A stretch of DNA of 64,000 nucleotides from Poindextera sp041691315 (GCA_041691315.1 JBEPUW010000002.1:62001-126000); one strand, 5' to 3'. Positions 44,237-53,242 are shown, counted from the stretch's first letter. Numbers and translations: made by a program. The notes: generated by a model not told the origin, from the sequence alone.

Positions 44237-44968
44237 ATGAGCCAGTCCATCGAAGTGCATTATTGGCCGACTCCCAACGGCCACAAGGTCACCATCGCGC
44301 TTGAAGAGATGGGCCTGGCCTATACCATCGTGCCGGTGAACATCGGTCGCGGCGACCAGTTCAAGCCCGACTTCCTGGCCATCAGCCCGAACAACCGCAT
44401 GCCGGCCATCGTCGATCCGGACGGGCCGGACGGCAAACCGATCGCCATCTTCGAATCCGGCGCCATCCTGCAATATCTCGGCCGCAAGACCGGCCAGTTC
44501 TATCCCACCGACGAGCGCGCCAGGGTGAAGGTGGACGAGTGGGTGCACTGGCAGATGGCCAACCTTGGCCCCAACGCCGGCCAGCGCAATCACTTCCGCA
44601 ACTACGCGCCGGGCTTCATCCTCGACCAGCGCCAGGTCGCCTATGGCGCCATTCGCTACACCAACGAGGTCAGCCGGCTGTACGGTGTGCTGGAGACCCA
44701 GCTGAAAGGCCGCGACTTCATCACCGGCGACTATTCCATCGCCGACATGATGAGCTGGCCCTGGATCTTCGCCCGCGACGGCCAGGGGATCATGATCGAC
44801 GACTTCCCGAACATCAAAGCCTGGCACGCCCGCATCGGCGAACGCGCGGCGGTGAAGCGCGCGATCGAGGCGGCCGCCCAGGTCCGCACCGGCGGCGGCC
44901 TGCAAGCCGGTGGCCGCGACGCCGAAGCAGCCCGCAAGGTCCTCTTCGGCCAACGCGCCCGGGTGTGA
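44237..44968 (+). CDS. Glutathione S-transferase, nu-class (YfcG/YghU-like)
   Basis: The 243-residue protein begins with YWPTPNGHKVTIALEEMGLAY, the TPNGxK motif of nu-class transferases that reduce disulfides. SPNNRMPAIVDPDGPDG and FESGAILQYLGRKTG follow, and the C-terminal domain ends QVRTGGGLQAGG. The ATG at 44237 follows GGGAG. It likely works as a disulfide reductase or peroxidase with glutathione. Confidence 0.9.
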   Translation: MSQSIEVHYWPTPNGHKVTIALEEMGLAYTIVPVNIGRGDQFKPDFLAISPNNRMPAIVDPDGPDGKPIAIFESGAILQYLGRKTGQFYPTDERARVKVDEWVHWQMANLGPNAGQRNHFRNYAPGFILDQRQVAYGAIRYTNEVSRLYGVLETQLKGRDFITGDYSIADMMSWPWIFARDGQGIMIDDFPNIKAWHARIGERAAVKRAIEAAAQVRTGGGLQAGGRDAEAARKVLFGQRARV

Positions 44969-45002
44969 CTCTCCGGCCAACGCGGCGGGGCGGCTGGGTT
45001 TG

Positions 45003-45213
45003 TCTGGCCACGAAAAACACGAAAAAACACGAACGTTAGGGGACAGCGCCACTCCCTTCCCGTCATCCCCGCTGGAGCCGCTTTGGCGGCGGAATGCGGG
45101 GGATTCATGAACACTCACGTTCGACGGTGTTCATGGGTGGCCCGGACAAGCCGGGCCCTGACGGTGAAGGTTGGCCGCTCAGTTCGTGTTTTTCGGGGTT
45201 CATTCTTTTCCAC
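45003..45213. repeat. Composite intergenic repeat: outer CACGAAAAACACGA arms flanking CCGTCAT...TGACGG copy B
   Basis: The core, 45060-45164, matches copy A at 26876 in all three hairpins (GGAGCCGCT, TGAACAC...GTGTTCA, CCCGG...CCGGG). It is flanked by CCACGAAAAACACGAAAA on the left and by GTTCGTGTTTTTCGGGG and TTTTCCACG on the right, which are inverted to one another. This suggests insertion of one repeat type inside another. Confidence 0.75.
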
Positions 45214-45290
45214 GACGTATCCGAGCCGCCGGGCAGAATAGACACGCTCCAGAGCCCCTGTCGCCAAGTGAAGGATGAATAACGCCCGGC

Positions 45291-45305
45291 TTAACCATAT
45301 GTTTA
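45291..45305 (+). promoter_or_regulatory. CtrA-box-like site before the Sel1-like gene
   Basis: TTAA-CCATATG-TTTA matches the caulobacter CtrA consensus TTAA-N7-TTAA with one mismatch and also has the preferred TTAACCAT core. It lies 86 bases before ATG 45392. Confidence 0.5.
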
Positions 45306-45391
45306 TCCGCGGGGTTCTCTCATCGTACCCAGGGCAAGAACGCCTTTCGTCGTGACGGCGAATTCGCCCTTTGAACATTGGGGGTTCAATC

Positions 45392-45682
45392 ATGTTGGCA
45401 CTTCGGGATACGCCCGTCGCGCCCGAGCCGGCAGGGCACGATCTGCCGCTGCCGGGGCCAGACTCGTCGGGGGACGAGCTGTTCAAGATGGGGCTGCTCT
45501 ATTCGACCGGTCAGGGCGGCGCGCCGCTCGACTATGTCTCGGCCCATATGCTGTTCAACCTGGCGGCCATGCGCGGTTCGCTCGAGGCGAAGATCTACCG
45601 CAAGGAGATCAGCCAGGAGATGGCCTCGGCCGATGTCGCCGAAGCCCAGCGCGCCGCCCGCGAATGGCTCAGCCACGGCTGA
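45392..45682 (+). CDS. Sel1-like repeat protein, short
   Basis: A 96-residue protein. LFKMGLLYSTGQGGAPLDYVSAHMLFNLAAMRGS is one Sel1/TPR-like repeat; the end ISQEMASADVAEAQRAAREWL is the typical C-terminal helix of this family. The first 30 residues are Pro-rich. A CtrA-like site lies upstream. It converges with hfsD across a 4-base gap. Role unknown, likely protein-protein binding. Confidence 0.72.
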   Translation: MLALRDTPVAPEPAGHDLPLPGPDSSGDELFKMGLLYSTGQGGAPLDYVSAHMLFNLAAMRGSLEAKIYRKEISQEMASADVAEAQRAAREWLSHG

Positions 45683-45686
45683 TCGA

Positions 45687-46430
45687 TCAGAAGGCGGATA
45701 GCAGCGTCGGTCCCAGGGTGTAGTTGAAGCCGAGTTGGACCGGCGAGAGATCGCGGAAATACTGCTGAACGAACACCCCCGCCTCGCTGACGCCGGAGCG
45801 CGGCACATAGACCACGTCGAACCGCCGCAAGGGGACGAGGTCGACCGCCGGATTGCCCGATCCGGCCCGCAAATCCACTGTCCGCAGCATGGCGCGCCCG
45901 TCGGGGCCGCGGCGGATGATCACCACCTGGCTGCGCTTGGCCGAGGTCTTGAAGCTGCCGGCCATGATCACCGCCTGCAGCGCATTGATGTCGCCGGGCA
46001 TGTCGTAGACGCCGGGCTTGTCCACCTCGCCGCCGACGAACACCTTCAGCGGCGCCGCGCGCACGGTGAGCGTCACCTCGGGCCGCAGGAGCTGGCTGGC
46101 ATAGGCGTGGGAGATCAGCTTTTCCGAATCCTGGATGGTGCGGTCGGCGACCATGATCGGGCCGGCCAGAGCCAGGTTCAGCCGCCCGTCGGGCTGCACG
46201 ATCAGGGTCTTGTTCAGCTCCGGCGCGGAGGCCACCGCCAGATCCACCTCGTCGCCGGGATAGAGCCGGTACGGCGGCTCGGCGTTGGTCCAGGTCGCAT
46301 AGCCGATATTGGTGAAGTCGGCGCTCGGCCGCGGGGCCGGGGTGAACATTTGCGGGCCGCCGCTCTCGCAGGCGCCGGCGCCCAGGGCCAGGCTGATGAC
46401 GGCGACGCGAACGGCGAACGACAGGGACAT
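45687..46430 (-). CDS. hfsD: Holdfast polysaccharide export protein (Wza/HfsD-like)
   Basis: A 247-residue secreted, possibly lipidated, export protein. After the signal (ISLALGAGAC) come the polysaccharide-export domain (YRLYPGDEVDLAVASAPEL; VQPDGRLNLALAGPIMVADRT) and one SLBB domain (VFVGGEVDKPGVYDMPGDINALQAVIMAGSF). The C-terminus forms a short amphipathic tail. It would build the outer-membrane pore of the holdfast exporter. It is divergent from hfsA across 111 bases. The hfs name rests on locus context. Confidence 0.87.
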   Translation of the reverse strand: MSLSFAVRVAVISLALGAGACESGGPQMFTPAPRPSADFTNIGYATWTNAEPPYRLYPGDEVDLAVASAPELNKTLIVQPDGRLNLALAGPIMVADRTIQDSEKLISHAYASQLLRPEVTLTVRAAPLKVFVGGEVDKPGVYDMPGDINALQAVIMAGSFKTSAKRSQVVIIRRGPDGRAMLRTVDLRAGSGNPAVDLVPLRRFDVVYVPRSGVSEAGVFVQQYFRDLSPVQLGFNYTLGPTLLSAF

Positions 46431-46481
46431 CTGGGCTTCCAGCGGAAAAACAACCTTGATGCCGATGGTTAACGGAAATGG

Positions 46482-46496
46482 GTAACCAAGCGTTAA
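46482..46496 (+). promoter_or_regulatory. CtrA-box-like site between hfsD and hfsA
   Basis: GTAA-CCAAGCG-TTAA matches the CtrA consensus TTAA-N7-TTAA with one mismatch. It lies 45 bases before the hfsA ATG and 52 bases before hfsD on the other strand. Another GGTTAAC lies at 46468. It could couple holdfast genes to the cell cycle. Confidence 0.4.
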
Positions 46497-46541
46497 TCGC
46501 GCGAGGCGAGGGTCGATCCAGGCTTTGGTATCGGGATTCTC

Positions 46542-48056
46542 ATGTCGGAAAGCGCTTGGGCGCCTGGGAACGAGACGGTGGCGCCATTCCGGCGGCCGGC
46601 GGAGCTGCGCACCCGGCCACGCTATGAGCCCGGCGATTTCGTGCCGCTGCTCTGGCGCGAACGCTTCCTGATGCTGGGCGTCTTCCTGGTCATCCTGGCG
46701 CTGGGCCTGGCCTTGGCCTTTTCGCTGAAAACCCTCTACGCCGCCCAGTCGAGCCTCTTGGTGCGGCTCAGCCAGGAATATGTCTACGAGCCCAATGCCG
46801 GCGACGCCGCCCGCGGCGCAGTGCCGGAGCCCGACCAGGTGCTGTCGTCCGAGGTCGAGATCCTGTCCAGCGCCCAGGTCAAGGAGCGCGTGCTGGACCG
46901 TATCGGGCTGGCGCGGGTCTTCCCGGCGCTTGGCCGCGGCTATGACCAGGCCAACCCCGACCAGAGGCGCGAAAAAATCGGCAAGGCCGTTGCGGCCATG
47001 GAGAAGAGCCTGAAGGTGGTGACCGCGCCCGGCGCGCCGATCGTGCGGCTGAGCTACGAGCACCCCGATCCGCAGATGGCGGCCCAGGTGCTCAACACCC
47101 TGCTCGACGAATACCTGATCTATCGCCGCTCGATCCTGCTCGACCCGACCGCGCCGCTGGAAACCCAGCGCAAGGCGTTCGAGGCCAGGCTGGCGGAGGC
47201 CGACGAGGCCTATGAGGCCTTCCTGACCTCGAACAATATCGGCGACTTCGAATCGGAAAAGACCTCGCTGGCGCAGCTGCAGGCCAGCCTGCAGCAGCAG
47301 AAATACGCCGCCGACACCCAGCTGCAGGACCGCGAGGGCCGGCTGGGCGCACTGGCCGCTCAGCAGACCCAACTGCCGGCGGAAATCGGCCTTTATCGCG
47401 ACATCGACCACACCGCCCAGGACAAGCTCTCGCAGCTGAAGGTGCAGCGCCAGGACCTGCTGGCCCGCTACCGCCCCGAGTCCCAGCCGGTGCACGACCT
47501 GGACGTCCAGATCGCCCAGCTCGAACACAGCATCGGCAATGGCAGCGTTCAGGGCGACGGCTCCAGGCGCGTCGGGGTCAATCCGGTGCTGCAGACGGTG
47601 CAGAGCGACGCCATCCAGCTGACCGCCGAAGTGGCGGCGCTGAAGTCGTCCTCTGACACCCTGGCCGGCCAGATCCAGCAGGTCACCGAGCGCCAGCTGC
47701 GCCTGGGCCAGCTCGAGCCGCGCTATGACGACCTGGCGCGCAACCGCGACGTGCTGACCAGCAATGTCCGCGACTTCACGGTCAAGGAGCAGGAGACCCA
47801 GGCCGCCGACGCCATCGCCCGGCAGAGCAACGACAATATCGCGGTGGTGCAGCGCGCCGTGATCCCGACCCAGGGCAAGAGCCTGAAGCGGCCGGTGGCC
47901 ATCCTCAGCCTGCTGATCGCCGCCTTCACCGCCCTTTGCGCCGGGTTGGCGCGGGGGTTCGCGCGGCCCGGCTTCGCCACCTCGGCCAGCGCCGGGCGCA
48001 CGTTGGACCTGCCTGTGCTGGCCACCGCGACCCTGAAACCCGCTGGCGTTCGCTAA
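46542..48056 (+). CDS. hfsA: Wzc-like chain-length/export protein (HfsA-like)
   Basis: A 504-residue inner-membrane protein with a short cytoplasmic head, a membrane helix (LMLGVFLVILALGLALAF, about residue 45) and a Wzz domain with the tail coiled-coil region (LAEADEAYEAFLTSNNIGDFE; LGQLEPRYDDLARNRD). A second membrane helix lies at about 450-475. There is no kinase domain; the ATPase-like part is the separate hfsB gene. In Caulobacter HfsA with HfsB and HfsD exports the holdfast polysaccharide. Confidence 0.87.
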   Translation: MSESAWAPGNETVAPFRRPAELRTRPRYEPGDFVPLLWRERFLMLGVFLVILALGLALAFSLKTLYAAQSSLLVRLSQEYVYEPNAGDAARGAVPEPDQVLSSEVEILSSAQVKERVLDRIGLARVFPALGRGYDQANPDQRREKIGKAVAAMEKSLKVVTAPGAPIVRLSYEHPDPQMAAQVLNTLLDEYLIYRRSILLDPTAPLETQRKAFEARLAEADEAYEAFLTSNNIGDFESEKTSLAQLQASLQQQKYAADTQLQDREGRLGALAAQQTQLPAEIGLYRDIDHTAQDKLSQLKVQRQDLLARYRPESQPVHDLDVQIAQLEHSIGNGSVQGDGSRRVGVNPVLQTVQSDAIQLTAEVAALKSSSDTLAGQIQQVTERQLRLGQLEPRYDDLARNRDVLTSNVRDFTVKEQETQAADAIARQSNDNIAVVQRAVIPTQGKSLKRPVAILSLLIAAFTALCAGLARGFARPGFATSASAGRTLDLPVLATATLKPAGVR

Positions 48057-48085
48057 GCCGAGGCGCCGGGTGGCGGCGGGGTTGT

Positions 48086-48832
48086 ATGCTAAGGATTGGG
48101 CCGCCAGAGGCGTGCGGCGATTCGGGGATGATGGTCGATCTAACCACTGAAATGGCTCAGCTCTGGACGACGCTCGGGGCGCCGTCCGTCGGGCCTGTGC
48201 GCGCCATCCAGTTCGTCGCCGCGCGGACCGGCGAGGGGGCCTCGACCGTGGCGCGGGAGTTCGCCCATTTCGCCGCCCATCGGGCCCGCCGCGCCGTCTG
48301 GCTGGTCGATCTCGACCTGATGAACGCGCCGCAGCACCGCGCCATCGCCGCCGATCCGGCCCGCTATGGCGTGCTGGGCCGACAGAGCGCCGCCTCGCCG
48401 GACGGATCGTCCTTCTTCACCGTGCAGCCGCCGACCCGCGCTCCAGACGGCCGACCCTGGCCGGACGCCCGCTTTCTGGTCGCCCATCCGGTCGGCGGGC
48501 CGAAGCTGTGGGTGACCCGCTTCCGGCGCGAGGCGCTGCAGCCGGACCAGACCCCGCACATCCTGGCGACCGGCGACTATTGGCGCGCGCTGAGGCGCTT
48601 CGCCGAACTGGTGGTGGTCGACGCGCCGGCGCTGGACCAGGCGACCACGGCGCTGACCGTCGCGCCGCAGATGGACTTCACCGTCATTGTCGTGGCCGCC
48701 GATTCTGGCGACGCGGCGGCGCCCGCGGCGCTGAAGGAGGCGATCCTGAACGCCGGCGGCCGCGTGGCCGGCCTGGTGTTCAACCGCGCCGCCGCCGAGC
48801 CGCCCAACTTCCTCAAGGCGATCATTCCGTGA
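48086..48832 (+). CDS. hfsB: BY-kinase-like ATPase (HfsB-like), degenerate Walker A
   Basis: A 248-residue protein resembling the cytoplasmic half of Wzc/CpsD. The Walker A-type loop reads ARTGEGASTVAREF, where the usual GEGKST lysine is replaced by Ala. The Walker A' segment VWLVDLDLMNA and LVVVDAPALDQ (Walker B) remain. No tyrosine cluster is seen at the C-terminus. ATG 48086 or ATG 48128 may be the start. The stop overlaps the hfsC start. It probably works with HfsA rather than as an active kinase. Confidence 0.82.
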   Translation: MLRIGPPEACGDSGMMVDLTTEMAQLWTTLGAPSVGPVRAIQFVAARTGEGASTVAREFAHFAAHRARRAVWLVDLDLMNAPQHRAIAADPARYGVLGRQSAASPDGSSFFTVQPPTRAPDGRPWPDARFLVAHPVGGPKLWVTRFRREALQPDQTPHILATGDYWRALRRFAELVVVDAPALDQATTALTVAPQMDFTVIVVAADSGDAAAPAALKEAILNAGGRVAGLVFNRAAAEPPNFLKAIIP

Positions 48833-50127
48833 CCACCGGGGTTGCGGACGTGGCGTCGCGGCGGGCCGCGCCCGCGACGACGACGCTCGATGTCGCGGCC
48901 TGGCTGGCCACCGCGGTCATGCTGCTGCTCTACAGCCAGGCCTGGCTGGTGCCGGTGTTCGGCGAGACGGTGACCGGGCAGGAGGGTCCTCTGGTCAGGG
49001 CGCTCTATATCCCGGGCTATCTCGCCGGCCTCTTCCTGGTGGCGCTGAAGCCCGGGGCGTCGCTGTCAGCGGCGATCCGCCAGCCCTTCCTGATCGCCAT
49101 CCTGTGCCTCGCCGCGACCTCGACCGTCTGGTCGGTCTCGCCGGACCAGACCTCGCGGCGGGCGCTGGCCGTGGTGCTCACCACAATCTGCGGCATCGCG
49201 ATCGGTGCGCGCTGGCGCTGGGCGGCGCTGGCCGAGATGCTGGCCGCCATCTTCGGATTGCTGACCATGGCCTCGCTGCTGGCCGGCCTGTTCCTGCCGG
49301 GCATCGGCCGGATGAGCAACACCTTCCCCGGCTCCTGGCGCGGCCTGTGGCTGGAGAAGAACATCTTTGGCGGCGAGATGGCCTTCGCGCTGCTGACCTT
49401 CGCCGCGGCCGGGGTGCTGCGTCCGGAACGCCGGCGGCTGTGGTTTGGTCTTGCCGTGGTCGCCTTCGCGATGATCTTCGCCTCGACCTCGAAGACCTCG
49501 CTGGTCGCGGTGATGCTGGGCTTTGCGGTCTTTTGCCTGGTGCTGGTGGTGCGGCGCGGCGGCAGCGTGGCGGTGCTGGCCAGCTGGGGCGCGGTGGTGA
49601 CGCTGATCGCGCTGGGGGCGACGGTGCTGCTCGCCCCCGACATCTTCCTGAACCTGCTGGGCAAGGACGCCACCCTGACCGGCCGCACCAAGATCTGGGC
49701 GGCGGTGATGCGGCAGATCCAGCAGCGGCCCTGGTTCGGATGGGGCTACGGCGCGGTCTGGAGCGAAGACACCGGCTGGGGTCCGCTGGCCTGGATCGTC
49801 AAACAGGCCGGCTTCACGCCACAGCACGCCCATAACAGTTGGCTGGAACAGTGGCTGGGCATGGGGCTGTGGGGCCTCGGCGCCTGGAGCCTGTACTATC
49901 TGATGACCATGGTCCGGGCGATCGCGGCCATGTTCCGCACCAACGGCGCCCTGGTCGCCCTGCCGTTCCTGGTCGTCTACACCCTGACCACGCTGACCGA
50001 GAGCGTCGCGGTGAGCTACAACGACATGCGCTGGGTGATGTTCGTGGCCTTTTCGGTGCGGCTGGCGATCCGCGACCAGCGTGAGCCGATCAGCCCGCCA
50101 GACGACGGGCGCCTTCCGCAACGGTGA
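48829..50127 (+). CDS. hfsC: O-antigen polymerase/ligase-like protein (HfsC-like)
   Basis: A 432-residue membrane protein with 10-12 segments, starting at GTG overlapping hfsB. LTGRTKIWAAVMRQIQQRPWFGWGYGAVW, in its periplasmic loop, is the Wzy/WaaL-type signature, followed by AHNSWLEQWLGMGLWG. In the Caulobacter holdfast locus HfsC is a polymerase. The 3' end overlaps that of hfsH by 38 bases on the opposite strand. Confidence 0.86.
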   Translation: MTTGVADVASRRAAPATTTLDVAAWLATAVMLLLYSQAWLVPVFGETVTGQEGPLVRALYIPGYLAGLFLVALKPGASLSAAIRQPFLIAILCLAATSTVWSVSPDQTSRRALAVVLTTICGIAIGARWRWAALAEMLAAIFGLLTMASLLAGLFLPGIGRMSNTFPGSWRGLWLEKNIFGGEMAFALLTFAAAGVLRPERRRLWFGLAVVAFAMIFASTSKTSLVAVMLGFAVFCLVLVVRRGGSVAVLASWGAVVTLIALGATVLLAPDIFLNLLGKDATLTGRTKIWAAVMRQIQQRPWFGWGYGAVWSEDTGWGPLAWIVKQAGFTPQHAHNSWLEQWLGMGLWGLGAWSLYYLMTMVRAIAAMFRTNGALVALPFLVVYTLTTLTESVAVSYNDMRWVMFVAFSVRLAIRDQREPISPPDDGRLPQR

Positions 50128-50851
50128 CGACCTCGGCCTTGTGGATCAAGGCGTGGTCGATCAGCCGGTTCAACGCGCCGGGCGTGCAGCCGAACGGCGA
50201 CGGCGCCGCGACCACATCGTGGGTATAGACGATCAGCCAGGCGCGTCGCTCGATGGCGCGGTCGATCCAGTCGCGGACGATGGCCTCGCCCTCCGGGCCC
50301 TCGATGCCGACCGCCGGCGCCTGGTTCAGGTCGGTTCCGGCCTCGATCAGCCCGTGATGCAGGCCGCGCAGCAGGTCATAGCGGCCGCCTAGGGTCTGTT
50401 TCGCCGCCAGGCTGACGTCGCCGTAAGGATAGGCGAAGGTGGTCGCCGGCACCGCGCCCCAGGCGCTGAGCGCGGCGCTGTTGCGCGCGACGTCGGCCTC
50501 GATGGTCGCCCGATCGGCCTGGCCGCAATCGAGGTGGGAAAAGGTGTGGCAGGCGATCTCGTGGCCGGCCGCGGCCGCCTGCATCAGGTCGTCGCGCTCA
50601 GCGTTCGGACCCATCGGCCCGGTGCGGCCGGCCAGTTCGGCGGCGACGAAATAGGTGCCGTGCAGCCCGTGCGATTCCAACGCCGCCCGCCCCTCGCTGA
50701 CCGCGGTGGCCGGGGCGTCGTCGAAGCTGAACGAGACCATGGCGTGGCCGGGCGCGCGCCGCGCTGGCCGACGCTCGGCCAGGCGAACCAGGCGGCGGCG
50801 CAGCTTCCCCTTCAGCGACCGGTCGGCGCTATAGGTCGCGACCTCGCTCAT
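50090..50851 (-). CDS. hfsH: Polysaccharide deacetylase (HfsH-like)
   Basis: A 253-residue NodB-fold deacetylase. VSFSFDDAPATAV holds the metal- and base-forming Asp pair; HTFSHLDCGQ holds the HxxxH metal site; FAYPYGDVS and VYTHDV follow in family order. In Caulobacter HfsH deacetylates holdfast N-acetylglucosamine, giving adhesive and cohesive strength. There is no signal peptide, consistent with cytoplasmic action. It is coupled to hfsG by TGATG. Confidence 0.9.
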   Translation of the reverse strand: MSEVATYSADRSLKGKLRRRLVRLAERRPARRAPGHAMVSFSFDDAPATAVSEGRAALESHGLHGTYFVAAELAGRTGPMGPNAERDDLMQAAAAGHEIACHTFSHLDCGQADRATIEADVARNSAALSAWGAVPATTFAYPYGDVSLAAKQTLGGRYDLLRGLHHGLIEAGTDLNQAPAVGIEGPEGEAIVRDWIDRAIERRAWLIVYTHDVVAAPSPFGCTPGALNRLIDHALIHKAEVVTVAEGARRLAG

Positions 50852-51786
50852 CAGACCGCTTCGGCATAGAGGGCGGCGCGGTAGAGCTTCATGGCCAAGG
50901 CCCGGGCGGCGAGCGGCGCCGCCTCGGTCAGGGCCAGAGACTTCAGCACCGGCCGCCAGGCCCCGCGCAGCGGCACGCGCTTGAGTATGCGCGCGGCCTT
51001 GTAGCTGGGATAGCGCTCGACCACGGTCTTATGGCCGGCCACCACCCGCGCAAAATTGCCGGCGGACTGCTCGTACTTGGCGGCGATGGTCGCCGCGGGG
51101 TCGAGGCCCAGATGGGTCGCGGTATTGTCGATGTGGGTGATCCAGTGGTGGCGGGCGACCCGCATGGCCCATTCGACGTCCTCCCAGCCCCAGCCGGCGA
51201 AGGTCTCGTCGAAGCCGTGCTTGGCGAAGACGTCGCGGCGGACCAGGAGGTTGGAGGTGAAGACGTGCTTTTCCGGATGGTCGCGGCGGACCTCGACGCT
51301 GGCGCAGTCCGAGGCCAATGCCATGTGCCGGTGCAGGGCGTGTTCGGCCTTGGCCGGCGCCTGGTCCAGCGAAAAGCCGCCGAAGGCCACGGCCGGCGCG
51401 TGCGCCGCGATCAGCTCCAGATAGGTTTTCAGGAAATCCGGGCCGTCCGGCGCCATGTCGGCGTCAAGGAACAGCAGCCAGCCGCCGCGCGCGAACCGCG
51501 CCAGGCGATTGCGGCCCTTGGCGCGGCCCAGATTGACCCGCGACGAGACCAGGCGGCCGGGCAGGGCTATGCCGCGCAAGGCCTCGCTGACGCGGTTGGT
51601 CTGCGCCTCGTTGTTGGTGCCGTCGTCGAAGACGATAATCTCGATCTTCTTGCCCTTGGCGGACGTGCCGAGCATGCGGATCAGGGCCGTCGGATCGTCG
51701 CGCAGGAAGGGGATCAACACCGACAGCATCGGCGCGGCGTCGGCCCAGGCGGCGTTCTGGAACATCTTTTCCGGATAGGTGGTCAT
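50851..51786 (-). CDS. hfsG: Family 2 glycosyltransferase (HfsG-like)
   Basis: A 311-residue GT-A enzyme. LSVLIPFLRDDPTALIRML opens the Rossmann-like half, EIIVFDDGTNNEAQT is the nucleotide-sugar region, FARGGWLLFLDADMAPD holds the DxD motif, and FAGWGWEDVEWAMRV is the ED(W)-type acceptor motif. ATG 51786 overlaps the hfsF stop. Likely adds N-acetylglucosamine in holdfast synthesis. Confidence 0.9.
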   Translation of the reverse strand: MTTYPEKMFQNAAWADAAPMLSVLIPFLRDDPTALIRMLGTSAKGKKIEIIVFDDGTNNEAQTNRVSEALRGIALPGRLVSSRVNLGRAKGRNRLARFARGGWLLFLDADMAPDGPDFLKTYLELIAAHAPAVAFGGFSLDQAPAKAEHALHRHMALASDCASVEVRRDHPEKHVFTSNLLVRRDVFAKHGFDETFAGWGWEDVEWAMRVARHHWITHIDNTATHLGLDPAATIAAKYEQSAGNFARVVAGHKTVVERYPSYKAARILKRVPLRGAWRPVLKSLALTEAAPLAARALAMKLYRAALYAEAV

Positions 51787-53228
51787 GCCGTTCGCGCCTT
51801 CAGGCCGCGCGCCAGGCTCAGGCCCCGGCTGCGCGCCCCGGAGATGTCCAGGCCAAGCGCCAGCGCGCCATAGACGAGCGCGCCGACCGCGGCCTTGGCG
51901 AAGAGTTCGAGCGCGCCGCCTGAGCTGGGGACAAGGCTGACCACCGCCGCCATGACCGCCGACGCCAGCAGCGCCTGGCCGAGCGTCGCCCAGGGCAGCG
52001 GCAGCGCGATGGCGCGGCGGCCGAGCGTATAGGAGGCGACCGCGCCCAGCGCATAGCTGGCGAGCGTCGCCCACATGGCGCCGTCCAGGCCGAAGCGGGG
52101 AATGAGAACCAGGGTCAAGATCAGATTGCTCACCGCGGGAATGGTCATGGCGGCCAGCAACAGCCGCGTGCGGCGACCGAGCGTAAAGGCGGTATGGAAA
52201 TAATAGGTTGTCATGCCGCCAAAAAATCCGCTGGCGGCGATCCAGGGCGTCACGTGCGCCGCGCCGACCCGCAAAGCCGGACCGATCATCACCTCGGCCA
52301 GCGGCCGCGAGACCAGGGCCAGGCCCACCGCGGCGGGCAGGGCCAGCGCGATCATGAACGAGGACTGTTCGCGTGCTACCGCGTCCAGCGCGCTCTTGCC
52401 GCCCCGCTCCAGGGCCGCGATCGCCGCCGGTCCGCCGGCCATGCCCAGCCAGATGAAGACGACGTCCAGGGTGCGGTTCGCCAGGCTGTAGCCGGCGTGA
52501 TAGACGCCGACGCTGCTTTCGCCGAGAAAGCCCGCCAACACGAAGCGGTCGGTGGTGGCGATGACCAGGGCCAGGATCAGCGACAGCGAGATCGGCACGC
52601 CATAGGCCAGGTAGCGCCGGGCCAGGCCGGGCTCGAAACGGCCGCCGCGCAGGCTCTTCAGCTCCACCGGCAGGGCCCAGATCAGGCAGATGGCCGCGGC
52701 GGCCCCGACGCCCGCCAGCGGCGCCGCGCCGCCAAGGCCGGCCCAGGCCAGGCCCGCCCCGGCCGCGAAGCCGACACTGGTCATGAAGATGTCGAGGATC
52801 GCGGCGCCGCGTACATCGCCGGCGGCCCGGCGTCGCTCCTGGCCGAGCTTGGCCAGGCTGCGGATCGGTATGCTGGCCAGGCCGACGCCGATGGCCACCT
52901 TCAACTCGGCCGGCATCGGCCAGAGCCAGAGCGCCAGGCCCAGCGGAATCGCCAGGGCCAGCGCCAGGCCGGCGAAGCTGCGATAGAGGGTGGTGAAGTG
53001 GTTGGGCAGGGCCACCGCTTCAGCCTCCGCCGCGTAGAAGCGGGCCATGGCCGCCTCCAGCCAGGTGAAGCTGAGCGTATAGACCAGGCTCATCACCGAG
53101 AAGGCCAGGGCATAGACGCCGTACTGGGCTGGCGGCAGCAGGCGGGTGAAGACCACCAGGCCGAGCAGCCCGGTCACGCCCTGAACGATGTTGACCGGCA
53201 GGTAGCCGATCACCCCGCGCCAGAACAT
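51783..53228 (-). CDS. hfsF: Polysaccharide flippase, MOP family (HfsF/Wzx-like)
   Basis: A 481-residue protein with about 14 membrane segments, starting at ATG 53228 (MFWRGVIGYLPVNIVQGVTG). VNIVQGVTGLLGLVVFTRLLPPAQYGVYAL is the conserved MOP/Wzx N-terminal region. It flips lipid-linked repeat units across the inner membrane. The longer open frame reaching 54272 is a shadow of hfsE and is not used. Confidence 0.87.
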   Translation of the reverse strand: MFWRGVIGYLPVNIVQGVTGLLGLVVFTRLLPPAQYGVYALAFSVMSLVYTLSFTWLEAAMARFYAAEAEAVALPNHFTTLYRSFAGLALALAIPLGLALWLWPMPAELKVAIGVGLASIPIRSLAKLGQERRRAAGDVRGAAILDIFMTSVGFAAGAGLAWAGLGGAAPLAGVGAAAAICLIWALPVELKSLRGGRFEPGLARRYLAYGVPISLSLILALVIATTDRFVLAGFLGESSVGVYHAGYSLANRTLDVVFIWLGMAGGPAAIAALERGGKSALDAVAREQSSFMIALALPAAVGLALVSRPLAEVMIGPALRVGAAHVTPWIAASGFFGGMTTYYFHTAFTLGRRTRLLLAAMTIPAVSNLILTLVLIPRFGLDGAMWATLASYALGAVASYTLGRRAIALPLPWATLGQALLASAVMAAVVSLVPSSGGALELFAKAAVGALVYGALALGLDISGARSRGLSLARGLKARTA

Positions 53229-53242
53229 CGGCGCGCGCGAGC

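Noticed and set aside
46431..47528. Extension of the hfsD frame upstream by 366 codons
   Set aside because: It runs antisense through hfsA and lacks family features; ATG 46430 has the signal peptide and a GGAAG site.
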